A DNA stretch of 60,624 nt, taken from contig NZ_BDCU01000025.1 of NCBI RefSeq assembly GCF_001618425.1, forward strand, positions 1 through 60,624, given 5' to 3'. Below are positions 51,342 to 60,317 of the stretch, one piece after another; within the stretch, counting starts at the first letter, position 1, and each line of letters opens with the position of its first letter. The notes under the pieces were generated by a model. It was not told the DNA's origin. It worked only from the letters and a program-made list of their open reading frames with translations, and did not search any database. The translations under genes were made by a program, and so were the position numbers. Source of the stretch: Nocardia fusca NBRC 14340. Its GTDB lineage: Bacteria > Actinomycetota > Actinomycetes > Mycobacteriales > Mycobacteriaceae.

Positions 51342-53169
51342 TACCGAACGAGAGCGGGAAATCGCGGAAGGTCATGCTCGCGGGCACCGATCCGGTGGGT
51401 ATCTCGTAGACCAGGTGAGTGCCCAGCGACTCGTCGGGTTGCAGGGTACGCGGGGCGGCCGCGGCGGCCGCGCGCTGCGCGGTGGCGGTCACATCGGGGG
51501 CGTACTTCGCGCCCGCCGTATCGCGGAGTTCCTGCCCGAGCGGCAGGTAGGTCGTCGGTTGGGCCGCGATATTGCGCACGGTGAAGCTGACCACCACGAA
51601 CGTCCCCTGGGCGCGTTCGATACCGACCGCGCCCACCCCTGATTCCACGTTGCGTACCGAGAATTCGAAGTTGCCGTCCCGGACCGGAACGCCGGGATCG
51701 GCGATGCTCCCGGGCGTCGGCGTGTCGTCGCCGCCGAAGAACCGGATCGATCCGGCGCCGCCGACCAGCGCGGCCACACAGCCGCCGATCAGCAGCAGCG
51801 GCACGACCACGAGCACGATCGTCCACAGCACCAACCGGCGCACGAGGCTCTTGCGGCGCCGCGGCGGTTTCGCCCGGGCGCGTGGCGCGCGGCGGCCGGG
51901 CGGGTGCCCTGGACGGTGGAGTGCGGGACGGTTCGGCGCGACCGCCGCGCCCGCATCGCCCCGGCTGTACGGCGAGGGCCCGGCGGCCTGCGCCGGACCG
52001 CTCCCGTGCCCGGGCTGCGGCCTGCTCTCCAGCCGGGTGTAGGCCCGGGTCGGGGGGCGGGCTGCGGGAGGCCCCGGCGCCGGGTCGCCGGGAGCGTGTC
52101 CGGTGTAGGCCCGGGTGGCCGGGCGCGACGGAGACTGCCGGAGCCCCGGGTCGCCGGGAGCGTGCTCGGTGTAGGCCCGGGTGGCGGGGTGCGCGGGGGA
52201 CTGCCCGGCCACCGGGCCGCCGGGTGTGTATTCCGTGTAGGCCCTGGTGCCCGGCGGGGCCGCGACCGCCGCGGCGGGCCGGTCGTCCAGTTCGTAGTGG
52301 CGGGTCCCGGGGTGTTCCACGGCGCCGGGGTCCGGTGCCGTCGCCGCATCCGGGAGAGCGCCCCGCGCGGCCCGCGCGAACTCGCCGGCGGTGCGGTAGC
52401 GGTCGTCCGGGTTCTTGGCCAGCGCCCGGGCGATCACGCGGTCCAGTTCCACCGGGATGCCCGGGACCAGCGCGCGCACACTGGGCGGCGTGGTCGTGAG
52501 ATGGTCGTGCATCTGCCGCGCCGGATCGGTGTCGCCGAACGGGCGGGTACCGGCCAGGCATTCGTAGAGCACACAGCCCAGGGAGTAGATATCGGCGCGC
52601 GCGTCGGTGCTCCCGGTGAACCGTTCCGGAGCCATGTACGCCCAGGTCCCGACCGCCAGTCCGGAGGCGGTGAGGGCGGTACTGCCGGCGCCGTGGGCGA
52701 TACCGAAGTCGATGAGGTACACGAAACCGTCGCGCCGGACGACGATATTGGACGGTTTCACGTCCCGGTGCACCAGTCCGGCCCGATGCGCGGCATCCAG
52801 CGCCGCCGCGGTCTGGGCGACGATATCGACGGCGCGCTGTGGCGTCAGCGGGCCGTTCGTGCGCAGGACCCGGCCCAGATCATCGCCCTCGACGTATTCC
52901 ATCTCGATGAACAGGCGGCCGTCCAGCGCACCGTGGGCGTGGATCGGGACGATATGACTGTCGTGCAGGCGGGCGGCGAGTTCGGCTTCGCGTTCGAACC
53001 GGCTGCGGTAGGTCTGGTCGGCGGCGAGTTCGACGGGCAGCAGCTTCAGCGCGACCCGCCCGCCCGGGCGTCCGCCGGCGGGCTCGGCGTAGGCGAGCCA
53101 CACCTGGCCCATCCCACCCTGGCCGAGCAATCGCTCGAGCCGGTAGCGGCCCAATCGCTGCCCGATCAT
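51316..53169 (-). CDS. Transmembrane Ser/Thr protein kinase with DUF4352-like sensor domain
   Basis: 617 residues. An N-terminal Hanks-type kinase (about 1-265) has the Gly loop LLGQGGMGQVW, HRDVKPSNIVV, DFGIAHG and APERFTG. The linker (about 280-430) carries four spaced copies of T-R-A-Y-T-E/G/R (TRAYTEYTPGG, TRAYTEHAPGD, TRAYTGHAPGD, TRAYTRLES), likely phosphorylation sites. One membrane helix (LVLWTIVLVVVPLLLIGGCVAALV) leads to an extracytoplasmic domain with VVVSFTVRNIAAQPTTYLP, the DUF4352 pattern. ATG 53169 gives the standard IGQRLGRYRLERLLG start. The sensed signal is unknown. Confidence 0.93.
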   Translation of the reverse strand: MIGQRLGRYRLERLLGQGGMGQVWLAYAEPAGGRPGGRVALKLLPVELAADQTYRSRFEREAELAARLHDSHIVPIHAHGALDGRLFIEMEYVEGDDLGRVLRTNGPLTPQRAVDIVAQTAAALDAAHRAGLVHRDVKPSNIVVRRDGFVYLIDFGIAHGAGSTALTASGLAVGTWAYMAPERFTGSTDARADIYSLGCVLYECLAGTRPFGDTDPARQMHDHLTTTPPSVRALVPGIPVELDRVIARALAKNPDDRYRTAGEFARAARGALPDAATAPDPGAVEHPGTRHYELDDRPAAAVAAPPGTRAYTEYTPGGPVAGQSPAHPATRAYTEHAPGDPGLRQSPSRPATRAYTGHAPGDPAPGPPAARPPTRAYTRLESRPQPGHGSGPAQAAGPSPYSRGDAGAAVAPNRPALHRPGHPPGRRAPRARAKPPRRRKSLVRRLVLWTIVLVVVPLLLIGGCVAALVGGAGSIRFFGGDDTPTPGSIADPGVPVRDGNFEFSVRNVESGVGAVGIERAQGTFVVVSFTVRNIAAQPTTYLPLGQELRDTAGAKYAPDVTATAQRAAAAAAPRTLQPDESLGTHLVYEIPTGSVPASMTFRDFPLSFGTTVALNTQ

Positions 53170-53373
53170 GACGCATCCTTCCCTGTCCCGGCCCACGGTC
53201 CGGGCGGTTGCGGTGATCGGCGGACCTGCCCGGGGCCGGACTGTACCCCGACCCTATCCGCGGTCGGCGGCGCGGCACAGTGTGAGGTCGCCGACCGATA
53301 TCGTCGGCGACCCAGACCCCGCGAAGGCGAACCGGCGTCGGGCGGGCCCGCCGGGTTGTGCGAGGGTGACCGG

Positions 53374-53718
53374 ATGGAGGCGATCGAGATCAACGCGGGC
53401 GCATGGTATCTGCGCGCACTGCGGGCCGATGACCGGATCGACGACCGGCCCGCGCTGGCTGCGGGCGGGATCACCGACCCGGACTATGTGGCCCGCCGCG
53501 GCGCCGAGTGGGCGACGGAATCCCATTTCTCCTGGGCGGTGTGCGAACCGGCCACCGCGGAGTTGGTGGCCGAGATCGGGGTGACCCCGCGACCGGACGG
53601 GACCGCCGCGGTCGAGGGTTGGGCCCGGCCCGGTCAGCAGGCGGCGTTGGTCGCCGCGGCGGAGGCGGTGCGCCGGTTCGCCGCGGACGCGCTGGGGCTA
53701 CGACCCGACGCGGTGTGA
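53374..53718 (+). CDS. Small GNAT-like protein, hypothetical
   Basis: 114 residues from ATG 53374. Segments WYLRALRADDRIDDRPAL and SWAVCEPATAELVAEIGV resemble the opening strands of GNAT acetyltransferases (E-x-x-G-x-I-G), and GWARPGQQAALVAAAEAVRRFAAD resembles the helix that in full enzymes packs near acetyl-CoA. The Q/R-x-x-G-x-G/A loop is not convincing, and the protein is much shorter than typical (about 150-180). It may be a reduced, non-catalytic relative. It is convergent with lat, 18 bp away. Confidence 0.55.
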   Translation: MEAIEINAGAWYLRALRADDRIDDRPALAAGGITDPDYVARRGAEWATESHFSWAVCEPATAELVAEIGVTPRPDGTAAVEGWARPGQQAALVAAAEAVRRFAADALGLRPDAV

Positions 53719-53736
53719 TCGCTCGCCGGGGCGGTG

Positions 53737-55095
53737 TCAGCCGAGGTCGGTGAGTACGCGGTCCAGCGCGGTCACCGCCTCGACGAGTTCGCCGGGTTCC
53801 ACCGTCAGCGGTGGCCGGAATCTGATGCCGCGCTCGCCGGAGCCGATCATGAGCACCCGTTCGCGTTCCCGCAGCGTGGTGAGGACCGCATCGCGGAAGG
53901 CGTTGTCCGACAGCGTGACAGCGCACATCAGACCGCGTCCGCGCGGATCGGTGACCGCGGGCTGCCGCTCGGCGAGGTCACGTAGCAGATCGAGCAGCAG
54001 ATCGCCGAGTTCGCCGGCCCGGGCGATCAGATCGTCGCGTTCGATGACCTCCAGGATCCGGGTGGCCCGCACCATGTCGGTGAGATTGCCACCCCAGGTG
54101 GAATTCAGGCGCGAAGGCACTGTGAAGACATTGTCGCCGAGTTCGTCCACCCGGCCGCCGGCCATGATCCCGCACACCTGCGTCTTCTTCCCGAACGCCA
54201 CCACATCCGGTTCCAGGCCGAGTTGCCGGTAGGCCCAGGTGCTTCCGGTGATGCCGACGCCGGTCTGCACCTCGTCGAGGACGAACAGCGCGTCGTTGGC
54301 GTGGCACAGTTCCTGGACCGCGCGCAGGAACTCCGGGCGCATATGCCGGTCGCCGCCTTCGCCCTGGATCGGTTCGGCGATGAAGCAGGCGATCCCGTGC
54401 GGCCGCTCGGCGAAGGCACGGGCGGCCTGCTCGAGCGCACGCCGTTCCGCCGCCTCGATATCGATATCCGGACCGAGCCAGGGCGTTTCGATCCGCGGCC
54501 AGTCGAAGGCGGGGAAGCGCTCGGTTTTGACCGGGTCGGTGTTGGTCAGCGACAGGGTGTATCCGCTGCGGCCGTGGAAGGCGCCGGTCAGATGCAGCAC
54601 CCCGCCTTCGTACCCGGGTCGTGGTGTGCGTCCGTGGAGTTCGTTGTGCCGGCTCTTCCAGTCGAAGGCGGTTTTCAGCGCGTTCTCCACCGCGAGGGCG
54701 CCCCCGTCGATGAGGAACAGGTGCGGTAGGCGCGGATCGCCGAGCACCCGGACGAAGGTGTCCACGAAACGCGCCATCTCGACGGTGTAGATATCGGAGT
54801 TGCTCGGCTTGTTCATTGCGGCCGTGGTCAATTCGGCGCGGAACCCGGCGTCCTCGGTCAGCGCGGGATGGTTCATCCCGAGCGCGCTGGAGGCGAAGAA
54901 ACCGAACATGTCGAGGTAATCGCTGCCGTCGCGGGCGTCCACCAGATGGCGGCCGCGGGACGCGCGCAGATCGAGTACCAGGTCGAAACCGTCGGCGAGC
55001 ATACTGCCCGACAGGGTCTCGAACACACGAGAGGCGGGGATGCGGCCATCTGTCCTGCCATCGCCCGTGCCGGAGTGCTCCAGTTCGATGGTCAC
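53737..55095 (-). CDS. lat: L-lysine epsilon-aminotransferase
   Basis: 452 residues, class III aminotransferase, converting L-lysine and 2-oxoglutarate to 2-aminoadipate semialdehyde. PLP Lys lies in VVAFGKKTQVCGI (about 300). FVLDEVQTGVGITG holds the cofactor Asp, FIAEPIQGEGGDRHM the Glu-Gly site, and the early FFASSALGMNHPAL is typical of Lat. It starts at GTG 55095. It is downstream of lrpA on the same strand and pairs functionally with pcd. Confidence 0.95.
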   Translation of the reverse strand: MTIELEHSGTGDGRTDGRIPASRVFETLSGSMLADGFDLVLDLRASRGRHLVDARDGSDYLDMFGFFASSALGMNHPALTEDAGFRAELTTAAMNKPSNSDIYTVEMARFVDTFVRVLGDPRLPHLFLIDGGALAVENALKTAFDWKSRHNELHGRTPRPGYEGGVLHLTGAFHGRSGYTLSLTNTDPVKTERFPAFDWPRIETPWLGPDIDIEAAERRALEQAARAFAERPHGIACFIAEPIQGEGGDRHMRPEFLRAVQELCHANDALFVLDEVQTGVGITGSTWAYRQLGLEPDVVAFGKKTQVCGIMAGGRVDELGDNVFTVPSRLNSTWGGNLTDMVRATRILEVIERDDLIARAGELGDLLLDLLRDLAERQPAVTDPRGRGLMCAVTLSDNAFRDAVLTTLRERERVLMIGSGERGIRFRPPLTVEPGELVEAVTALDRVLTDLG

Positions 55096-55122
55096 ACTCC
55101 GACGGTACGGGACCGGACACCG

Positions 55123-55149
55123 ACTTGTCAGGAAGATTTACTGACAAGT
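55123..55149. promoter_or_regulatory. Inverted repeat upstream of lat, candidate LrpA operator
   Basis: ACTTGTCA (55123-55130) and TGACAAGT (55142-55149) are perfect 8-bp arms 11 nt apart, 28-54 bp upstream of the lat start. The gap between lrpA and lat is only 85 bp, and an Lrp-family regulator is encoded just upstream. Spacing and position fit a regulator-binding site. Confidence 0.55.
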
Positions 55150-55174
55150 CCGTAACTAATAAGAGTTGTTACGG
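55150..55174 (-). terminator. Hairpin directly after lrpA, possible attenuator
   Basis: CCGTAAC (55150-55156) and GTTACGG (55168-55174) form a 7-bp stem with an 11-nt AT-rich spacer, starting 6 bp beyond the lrpA stop. It may limit read-through from lrpA into lat, or be a second regulator site paired with the adjacent inverted repeat. Confidence 0.4.
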
Positions 55175-55180
55175 TCTCGG

Positions 55181-55633
55181 CTACTTTTCGTAGAATGTCT
55201 GAAGGATTATGGTGCTCCGGGTTCGGACATTGGCCGTCGCCCGGATCTGCTGCAGCAACTGTTCCAGATGCCGCGGCGAGGCCACCCGGACCAGCAGGAT
55301 GTAGCTCTCGTCGCCCGCCACCGAATGGCAGGCCTCGATCCCGGGCATGTTCTGCAGCGCCGCCGGGGCATCGTCGGGCTGGGAAGGGTCGAGAGGAGTG
55401 ATCGCCACAAATGCCGACAGCAGCTGTCCCAGCGCTTCGGGATCGACGTTCGCGGTGTAGCCACGGATCACGCCGCGCGCCTCGAGCCTGCGCACCCGTG
55501 ACTGCACGGCGGATACCGAAAGACTCGCCTTCTCGGCCAGATTGGACAGGGTCGCCCGTCCATCGGCCATCAATTCCCGGATCAGCAGGCGATCGATCTC
55601 GTCCAGGGTTGGTTTTGCCGGTGTTTCCGCCAT
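55181..55633 (-). CDS. lrpA: Lrp/AsnC-family transcriptional regulator
   Basis: 150 residues. The N-terminal helix-turn-helix (about 10-60: LDEIDRLLIRELMADGRATLS, then LSVSAVQSRVRRLEARGVI) is followed by a RAM ligand-binding domain (CHSVAGDESYILLVRVAS). The position between divergent pcd and downstream lat strongly suggests control of lysine catabolism, with lysine as a plausible effector; mycobacterial LrpA in this place is reported to regulate lat. Confidence 0.93.
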   Translation of the reverse strand: MAETPAKPTLDEIDRLLIRELMADGRATLSNLAEKASLSVSAVQSRVRRLEARGVIRGYTANVDPEALGQLLSAFVAITPLDPSQPDDAPAALQNMPGIEACHSVAGDESYILLVRVASPRHLEQLLQQIRATANVRTRSTIILQTFYEK

Positions 55634-55745
55634 CAGCGAAGGCTAACGTAGCGGACACACCGCCGGAACACTGTTGTGAACGTTCATTCTCCGGCCGTGC
55701 CATTCGCACAGCGTATTTCGTCCGGCCGAACCCGAGGAGTTCGCG

Positions 55746-57281
55746 ATGACCGAGACCGAACAGAAGACCGTCCCCACCGGATACGCCGACCGGATCGGCG
55801 CACTGCTGCGCGCACTGGAGATCGCGGTCCCGGCGCCCGGCGATATGTTCGTACGCTGCCCGATCGACGGTGGAACGCTGATCGGCCTGCGGCCCGACGG
55901 CCCCGCCGAAATCGACACCGCGATCACCGAAGCGGCCGCCGCCTTCGCCACCTGGCGGCTGGTCCCGGCGCCGCAGCGGGCGGCCGTGGTGCGCGAACTC
56001 GCCGTACTGCTGCGCCGCCATCAGGACGAACTCGCCGAACTCGTCACTCTCGAAGTGGGCAAGATCCCCGCCGAGGCGCGCGGCGAGGTCCAGGAGATGA
56101 TCGATATCTGCGAGTTCGCGGTGGGACTGTCGCGCCAGCTCTACGGGTACACGATGGCCTCGGAGCGGCCGGGCCACCGGCTCATGGAGACCTGGCATCC
56201 GCTCGGTGTGGTCGGGGTTGTCTCGGCCTTCAATTTCCCTGTCGCGGTCTGGGCCTGGAACACCGCCGTCGCGCTGGTCTGCGGCGACACCGTGGTGTGG
56301 AAACCCTCGGACCGTACCCCGTTGACCGCCCTGGCCTGCCATACGCTGCTGCGCCGCGCGGCCACCAACGCCGGGGCGGATACCCGGATCCACCAGTTGA
56401 TTCTGGGGTCCACGGACGCCGGTGTGCAGCTGACCGATGACGAGCGGGTCGCACTGGTCAGCGCGACGGGCTCGGTCGCCATGGGTCGTGCGGTCGGCCC
56501 GCGCGTGGCCGCCCGGTTCGGCCGCTGTCTGCTGGAACTGGGTGGGAACAACGCGGCCGTGGTCGGTCCCTCCGCCGATCTGGACCTGGCGGTCCGGGGC
56601 ATCGTCTTCGCGGCCGTCGGCACCGCCGGACAGCGCTGCACGAGTCTGCGCCGGCTCATCGTGCACTCTTCGATCGCCGATGAACTGCTGGACCGCCTGG
56701 TGCGCGCGTACCGGCAGTTGCGGGTGGGCAACCCGCTGGACCCGGGTATCCAGGTGGGACCGCTGCACGGGCCCGGCGCCTGGGCCGCGATGTGGGACGC
56801 GCTGGCGCGCGCCCGTGGGGACGGCGGTGCGGTGCTCTGCGGGGGCGAGCGGGTCGAACCCGAGGGCGTGGGGCCCGAGGCGTATTACGCCGACCCGGCG
56901 ATCGTCCGCATGCCCGCCCAGACCGAGGTGGTGCGCGAGGAGACCTTCGCCCCGATCCTCTACGTCCTCACCTACGACGATTTCGACACCGCCCTGGCAC
57001 TGCACAACGGCGTACCGCAGGGACTGTCCTCGGCGATCTTCACCACCGACCAGCGGGAGGCCGAACGCTTCCTCGGCGCCGACGGGTCCGACTGCGGTAT
57101 CGCCAACGTCAATATCGGCACCTCCGGCGCGGAGATCGGCGGCGCGTTCGGCGGCGAGAAGCACACCGGCGGCGGCCGCGAATCGGGTTCGGACGCATGG
57201 AAGGCCTATATGCGGCGCGCCACCAACACCATCAACTACTCGACCGAGCTACCCCTGGCCCAAGGCATCCGCTTCGACTGA
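55746..57281 (+). CDS. pcd: Aldehyde dehydrogenase, probable piperideine-6-carboxylate dehydrogenase
   Basis: 511 residues, ALDH superfamily. The catalytic Cys is in GTAGQRCTSLRRL (about 299) and the general-base Glu in LLELGGNNAAVVG (about 265). NFPVAVWAWNTAVAL and KPSDRTPLTALAC form the NAD site. AEIGGAFGGEKHTGGGRESGSD is the signature of the antiquitin-like group that oxidises 2-aminoadipate semialdehyde. It takes the product of Lat to 2-aminoadipate. Divergent from lrpA. Confidence 0.93.
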   Translation: MTETEQKTVPTGYADRIGALLRALEIAVPAPGDMFVRCPIDGGTLIGLRPDGPAEIDTAITEAAAAFATWRLVPAPQRAAVVRELAVLLRRHQDELAELVTLEVGKIPAEARGEVQEMIDICEFAVGLSRQLYGYTMASERPGHRLMETWHPLGVVGVVSAFNFPVAVWAWNTAVALVCGDTVVWKPSDRTPLTALACHTLLRRAATNAGADTRIHQLILGSTDAGVQLTDDERVALVSATGSVAMGRAVGPRVAARFGRCLLELGGNNAAVVGPSADLDLAVRGIVFAAVGTAGQRCTSLRRLIVHSSIADELLDRLVRAYRQLRVGNPLDPGIQVGPLHGPGAWAAMWDALARARGDGGAVLCGGERVEPEGVGPEAYYADPAIVRMPAQTEVVREETFAPILYVLTYDDFDTALALHNGVPQGLSSAIFTTDQREAERFLGADGSDCGIANVNIGTSGAEIGGAFGGEKHTGGGRESGSDAWKAYMRRATNTINYSTELPLAQGIRFD

Positions 57282-57364
57282 CCGCAGGATCTGTGCAGCC
57301 GGCGAAATACCGGCCGCGCAGCGACTCCCTCACGCATCCACGCCGATTGTCGGTATGAATGGTC

Positions 57365-57447
57365 GGGCCCGCCCCGGTTCTGGAGCGGCAGAGCGAAGGA
57401 ACGCAGCGACTGAGCGGCGGAGTGAAGAACCGGGGTCACGCGGGCCC
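57365..57447. terminator. Long imperfect hairpin between convergent pcd and patatin genes
   Basis: GGGCCCG-CCCCGGTTCT (57365-57381) faces AGAACCGGGG (57426-57435) and CGGGCCC (57441-57447), with TCACG bulged between. The right arm overlaps the last codons of the patatin gene. The 57282-57364 stretch shows nothing else. Confidence 0.5.
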
Positions 57448-58404
57448 TGGCCCCGCGCTGCCGGAGGCGGCGCCATGAACACAGCTGAACTCGGAGAAGA
57501 GTTCGGCCACCACGCGGCGGCCGATCTCCATACCGCGTGCCAGGATGCCGGGATCGGTTTCGACGCTGCTGATATCCGGTGACCCGGCCGGCGGATGGAT
57601 CTGGCAGGCCGCCGCACCCATCCCGGCGAGCACATCGTCCTCCAGCGCCTGCTGACCGGGCCGCAGCTTCCACGCTCGATAGGCGCCGGGGGCGATGAAC
57701 CGCATATAGGTGCCGCCGACCACGTCGTGCAACCAGGGCGGCGGTGGCCGGCGTTCGTCGGCGCGCCGGGTCCGCAGGATGAGGGCATGGGTGGCCCCGG
57801 CCTTCAGCGCGCTGCGTACCGGGACCGTTTCCGAGAGGCCGCCGTCGAAGTAGCGGCGTCCACCCATTTCCACCGGCGGGCCGGCCAGCAGCGGCAGACC
57901 GGAGGACGCCCGGAGCGCGGTCTGCAGCGTCGCCTTGTCGACGATGAACGGATGCAGGTCCACCGGTTCGCCGGTGCGGATATCGGTGGCGATGGGATGA
58001 AAGGTGGTCTCGTTGGCCAGGATGGCCGGGAAATCCATGGGATGCAGCCCGTCGTACACCTTGTGCACCAGATAGTTCAGATCGAACGCGGGCCGGCCGC
58101 GCAGCATCCGGGCCGGATCGATGGCCCGGCGCATGATCGCGGCGTCGGTCCAGGCCTTCATACCCCGCCCCGCCCGGCCGCACAGCAGCCACGCCGCATT
58201 GATCGCGCCCGCCGAGGTGCCGTACACCGCGTCGAAGACCCGGGTCATGCCGAGCTGCTCCAGCGCGTGCACCATCCCGCTGGAGTACACCCCGCGGCTG
58301 CCGCCACCCTCGACGACGAGTACGAGCCGATGGCCGTCGGCCCGGCTCTCGGATGCGAAACGGCCGCGGATCACCTCCGCGACCGTCGGTTGTACTGGGC
58401 TCAC
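57436..58404 (-). CDS. Patatin-like phospholipase
   Basis: 322 residues from GTG 58404; ATG 58470 is possible but adds a Pro-rich stretch. The serine-lipase features are complete: oxyanion loop VEGGGSRGVYSSG, nucleophile elbow GTSAGAINA and the Asp of YFDGGLSETVP. It would hydrolyse lipid acyl esters with a Ser-Asp dyad. No signal peptide or membrane segment is seen. The group resembles E. coli YjjU-like patatins. Substrate unknown. Confidence 0.87.
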   Translation of the reverse strand: MSPVQPTVAEVIRGRFASESRADGHRLVLVVEGGGSRGVYSSGMVHALEQLGMTRVFDAVYGTSAGAINAAWLLCGRAGRGMKAWTDAAIMRRAIDPARMLRGRPAFDLNYLVHKVYDGLHPMDFPAILANETTFHPIATDIRTGEPVDLHPFIVDKATLQTALRASSGLPLLAGPPVEMGGRRYFDGGLSETVPVRSALKAGATHALILRTRRADERRPPPPWLHDVVGGTYMRFIAPGAYRAWKLRPGQQALEDDVLAGMGAAACQIHPPAGSPDISSVETDPGILARGMEIGRRVVAELFSEFSCVHGAASGSAGPGPA

Positions 58405-58529
58405 CGGGTCACCATACGCCGGAGCGGGTGGCGGCAATCGGCCGCGCACCCGCTCCGGAACAGTGTGCATCTACTGTTGGCTCACCGGTCGGCATGCCGT
58501 CGCATACCCGTCGCGGGCCACAGCGTGCG

Positions 58530-60317
58530 TTATTTGATTTCGGCGAGAACGGTGCCCTGGGTGATCGCGGCGCCGGCCGCGACGTTCAGGCCGGTGACCA
58601 CGCCGGCCTTGTGCGCGTTGACCGGGTTCTCCATCTTCATGGCCTCGAGCACGACGATCAGATCGCCGGCCTCGACGGTCTGGCCTTCCTCGACGGCGAC
58701 CTTGACCACGGTGCCCTGCATGGGGGCGGTGACCGCGTCACCGGAGGCGGCGCCGCCGCCCGCGCCGCCCCGCGTACGCGGCTTCGGCTTCTTGCGGACC
58801 GCGCCGGCTGCTGCCGGGGCGCCGGAGCCGATCGAGAACTGGCCCGGCAGCGAGACCTCGACCCGGCGGCCGCCGACCTCGACCACGACCTTCTGCCGCG
58901 GCTCGTCGTCCTCTTCGACCGGGGCGCCGCCGGTGAACGGCTCGACGGTGTTCTTCCACTCGGTTTCGATCCACTTGGTGTAGACGTCGAACGATTCGCC
59001 GTCGCCGATGAAGGCCGGATCCTCCACGATGGCCCGGTGGAACGGGATCACAGTGGCCAGGCCCTCCACATGGAACTCGGCCAGCGCGCGCCGCGCCCGC
59101 TCCAGGGCCTGGGTCCGGTTCTCGCCGGTGACGATCAACTTGGCCAGCATCGAGTCGAACTGGCCGCCGATCACACTGCCGGCCACCACGCCGGAGTCCA
59201 CGCGCACACCCGGGCCGGTCGGCTCGGAGTACGCGGTGACCGGGCCGGGGGCGGGCAGGAAGCCGCGGCCGGCGTCCTCGCCGTTGATCCGGAACTCGAA
59301 GGAGTGCCCGCGCGGGGCCGGGTCCTCGGTGATCTCCAGCTTCTCGCCGTTGGCGATCCGGAACTGCTGGCGGACCAGGTCGATACCGGAGGTTTCCTCG
59401 GTGACCGGGTGCTCGACCTGCAGGCGGGTGTTGACCTCCAGGAACGACACGGTATCGCCCTGCACCAGGTATTCGACCGTGCCGGCGCCGTAGTAGCCGG
59501 CCTCCTTGCAGATGGCCTTGGCCGAGGCATGGATACGCGCCCGCTGATCGTCGGTGAGGAACGGGGCAGGGGCCTCTTCGACCAGTTTCTGGAAGCGGCG
59601 CTGCAGCGAGCAGTCGCGGGTGCCGGCGACGATCACGTTGCCGTGCTGGTCGGCGATGACCTGCGCCTCGACGTGGCGGGCCTTGTCCAGGTACTGCTCG
59701 ACGAAGCATTCCCCGCGGCCGAAGGCGGCCACGGCCTCGCGGGTGGCCGACTCGAACAGCTCCGGGATCTCCTCGATGGAGTGCGCGACCTTCATTCCGC
59801 GGCCGCCGCCACCGAACGCGGCCTTGATCGCGACCGGCACGCCGTACTTCTTCGCGAACTCCACGACCTCGTCGGCGTTCTTCACCGGGTCCTTGGTGCC
59901 CGCGGCCATCGGTGCCTTCGCCCGCTCGGCGATATGCCGCGCGGTGACCTTGTCACCGAGGTCACGGATGGACTGCGGGGAGGGCCCGATCCAGATCAGC
60001 CCGGCGTCGAGGACGGCCTGGGCGAAGTCGGCGTTCTCGGAGAGGAAGCCGTAACCCGGGTGGATGGCATCGGCGCCGGATTTGGCGGCGGCGTCCAGAA
60101 TCTTGTCGAAGACCAGGTACGACTCGGCGGAGGTCTGCCCGCCGAGGGCGAAGGCTTCGTCGGCGAGTTTGACGAAGGGTGCGTCGGCATCGGGTTCGGC
60201 GTAAACCGCGACACTGCCGAGGCCGGCGTCCTTGGCCGCCCGGATAACGCGCACGGCAATCTCGCCTCGGTTAGCTACGAGTACCTTCGTGATCCGCGCG
60301 CTGGCATGGCTGGGCAC
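58530..60317 (-). CDS. accA3: Acetyl/propionyl-CoA carboxylase alpha subunit (biotin carboxylase + BCCP)
   Basis: 595 residues. The N-terminal biotin carboxylase domain (about 10-455) has VLVANRGEIAVRVIRA, the ATP-binding GGGGRGMKVAHS and EVNTRLQVEHPVTEE. A linker follows, and the C-terminal BCCP domain carries the biotinylated Lys in VLEAMKMENPV. It makes carboxybiotin for partner beta subunits, supplying malonyl-CoA and related units for fatty and mycolic acid synthesis. GTG 60317 is chosen because AGGAGG lies 6 nt upstream; ATG 60335 overlaps that site. Confidence 0.95.
   Translation of the reverse strand: MPSHASARITKVLVANRGEIAVRVIRAAKDAGLGSVAVYAEPDADAPFVKLADEAFALGGQTSAESYLVFDKILDAAAKSGADAIHPGYGFLSENADFAQAVLDAGLIWIGPSPQSIRDLGDKVTARHIAERAKAPMAAGTKDPVKNADEVVEFAKKYGVPVAIKAAFGGGGRGMKVAHSIEEIPELFESATREAVAAFGRGECFVEQYLDKARHVEAQVIADQHGNVIVAGTRDCSLQRRFQKLVEEAPAPFLTDDQRARIHASAKAICKEAGYYGAGTVEYLVQGDTVSFLEVNTRLQVEHPVTEETSGIDLVRQQFRIANGEKLEITEDPAPRGHSFEFRINGEDAGRGFLPAPGPVTAYSEPTGPGVRVDSGVVAGSVIGGQFDSMLAKLIVTGENRTQALERARRALAEFHVEGLATVIPFHRAIVEDPAFIGDGESFDVYTKWIETEWKNTVEPFTGGAPVEEDDEPRQKVVVEVGGRRVEVSLPGQFSIGSGAPAAAGAVRKKPKPRTRGGAGGGAASGDAVTAPMQGTVVKVAVEEGQTVEAGDLIVVLEAMKMENPVNAHKAGVVTGLNVAAGAAITQGTVLAEIK

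Noticed and set aside
55128..57164. 678-codon open frame on the minus strand opposite pcd
   Set aside because: Shadow of the aldehyde dehydrogenase gene, which has catalytic Cys and Glu; the antisense translation matches no family.
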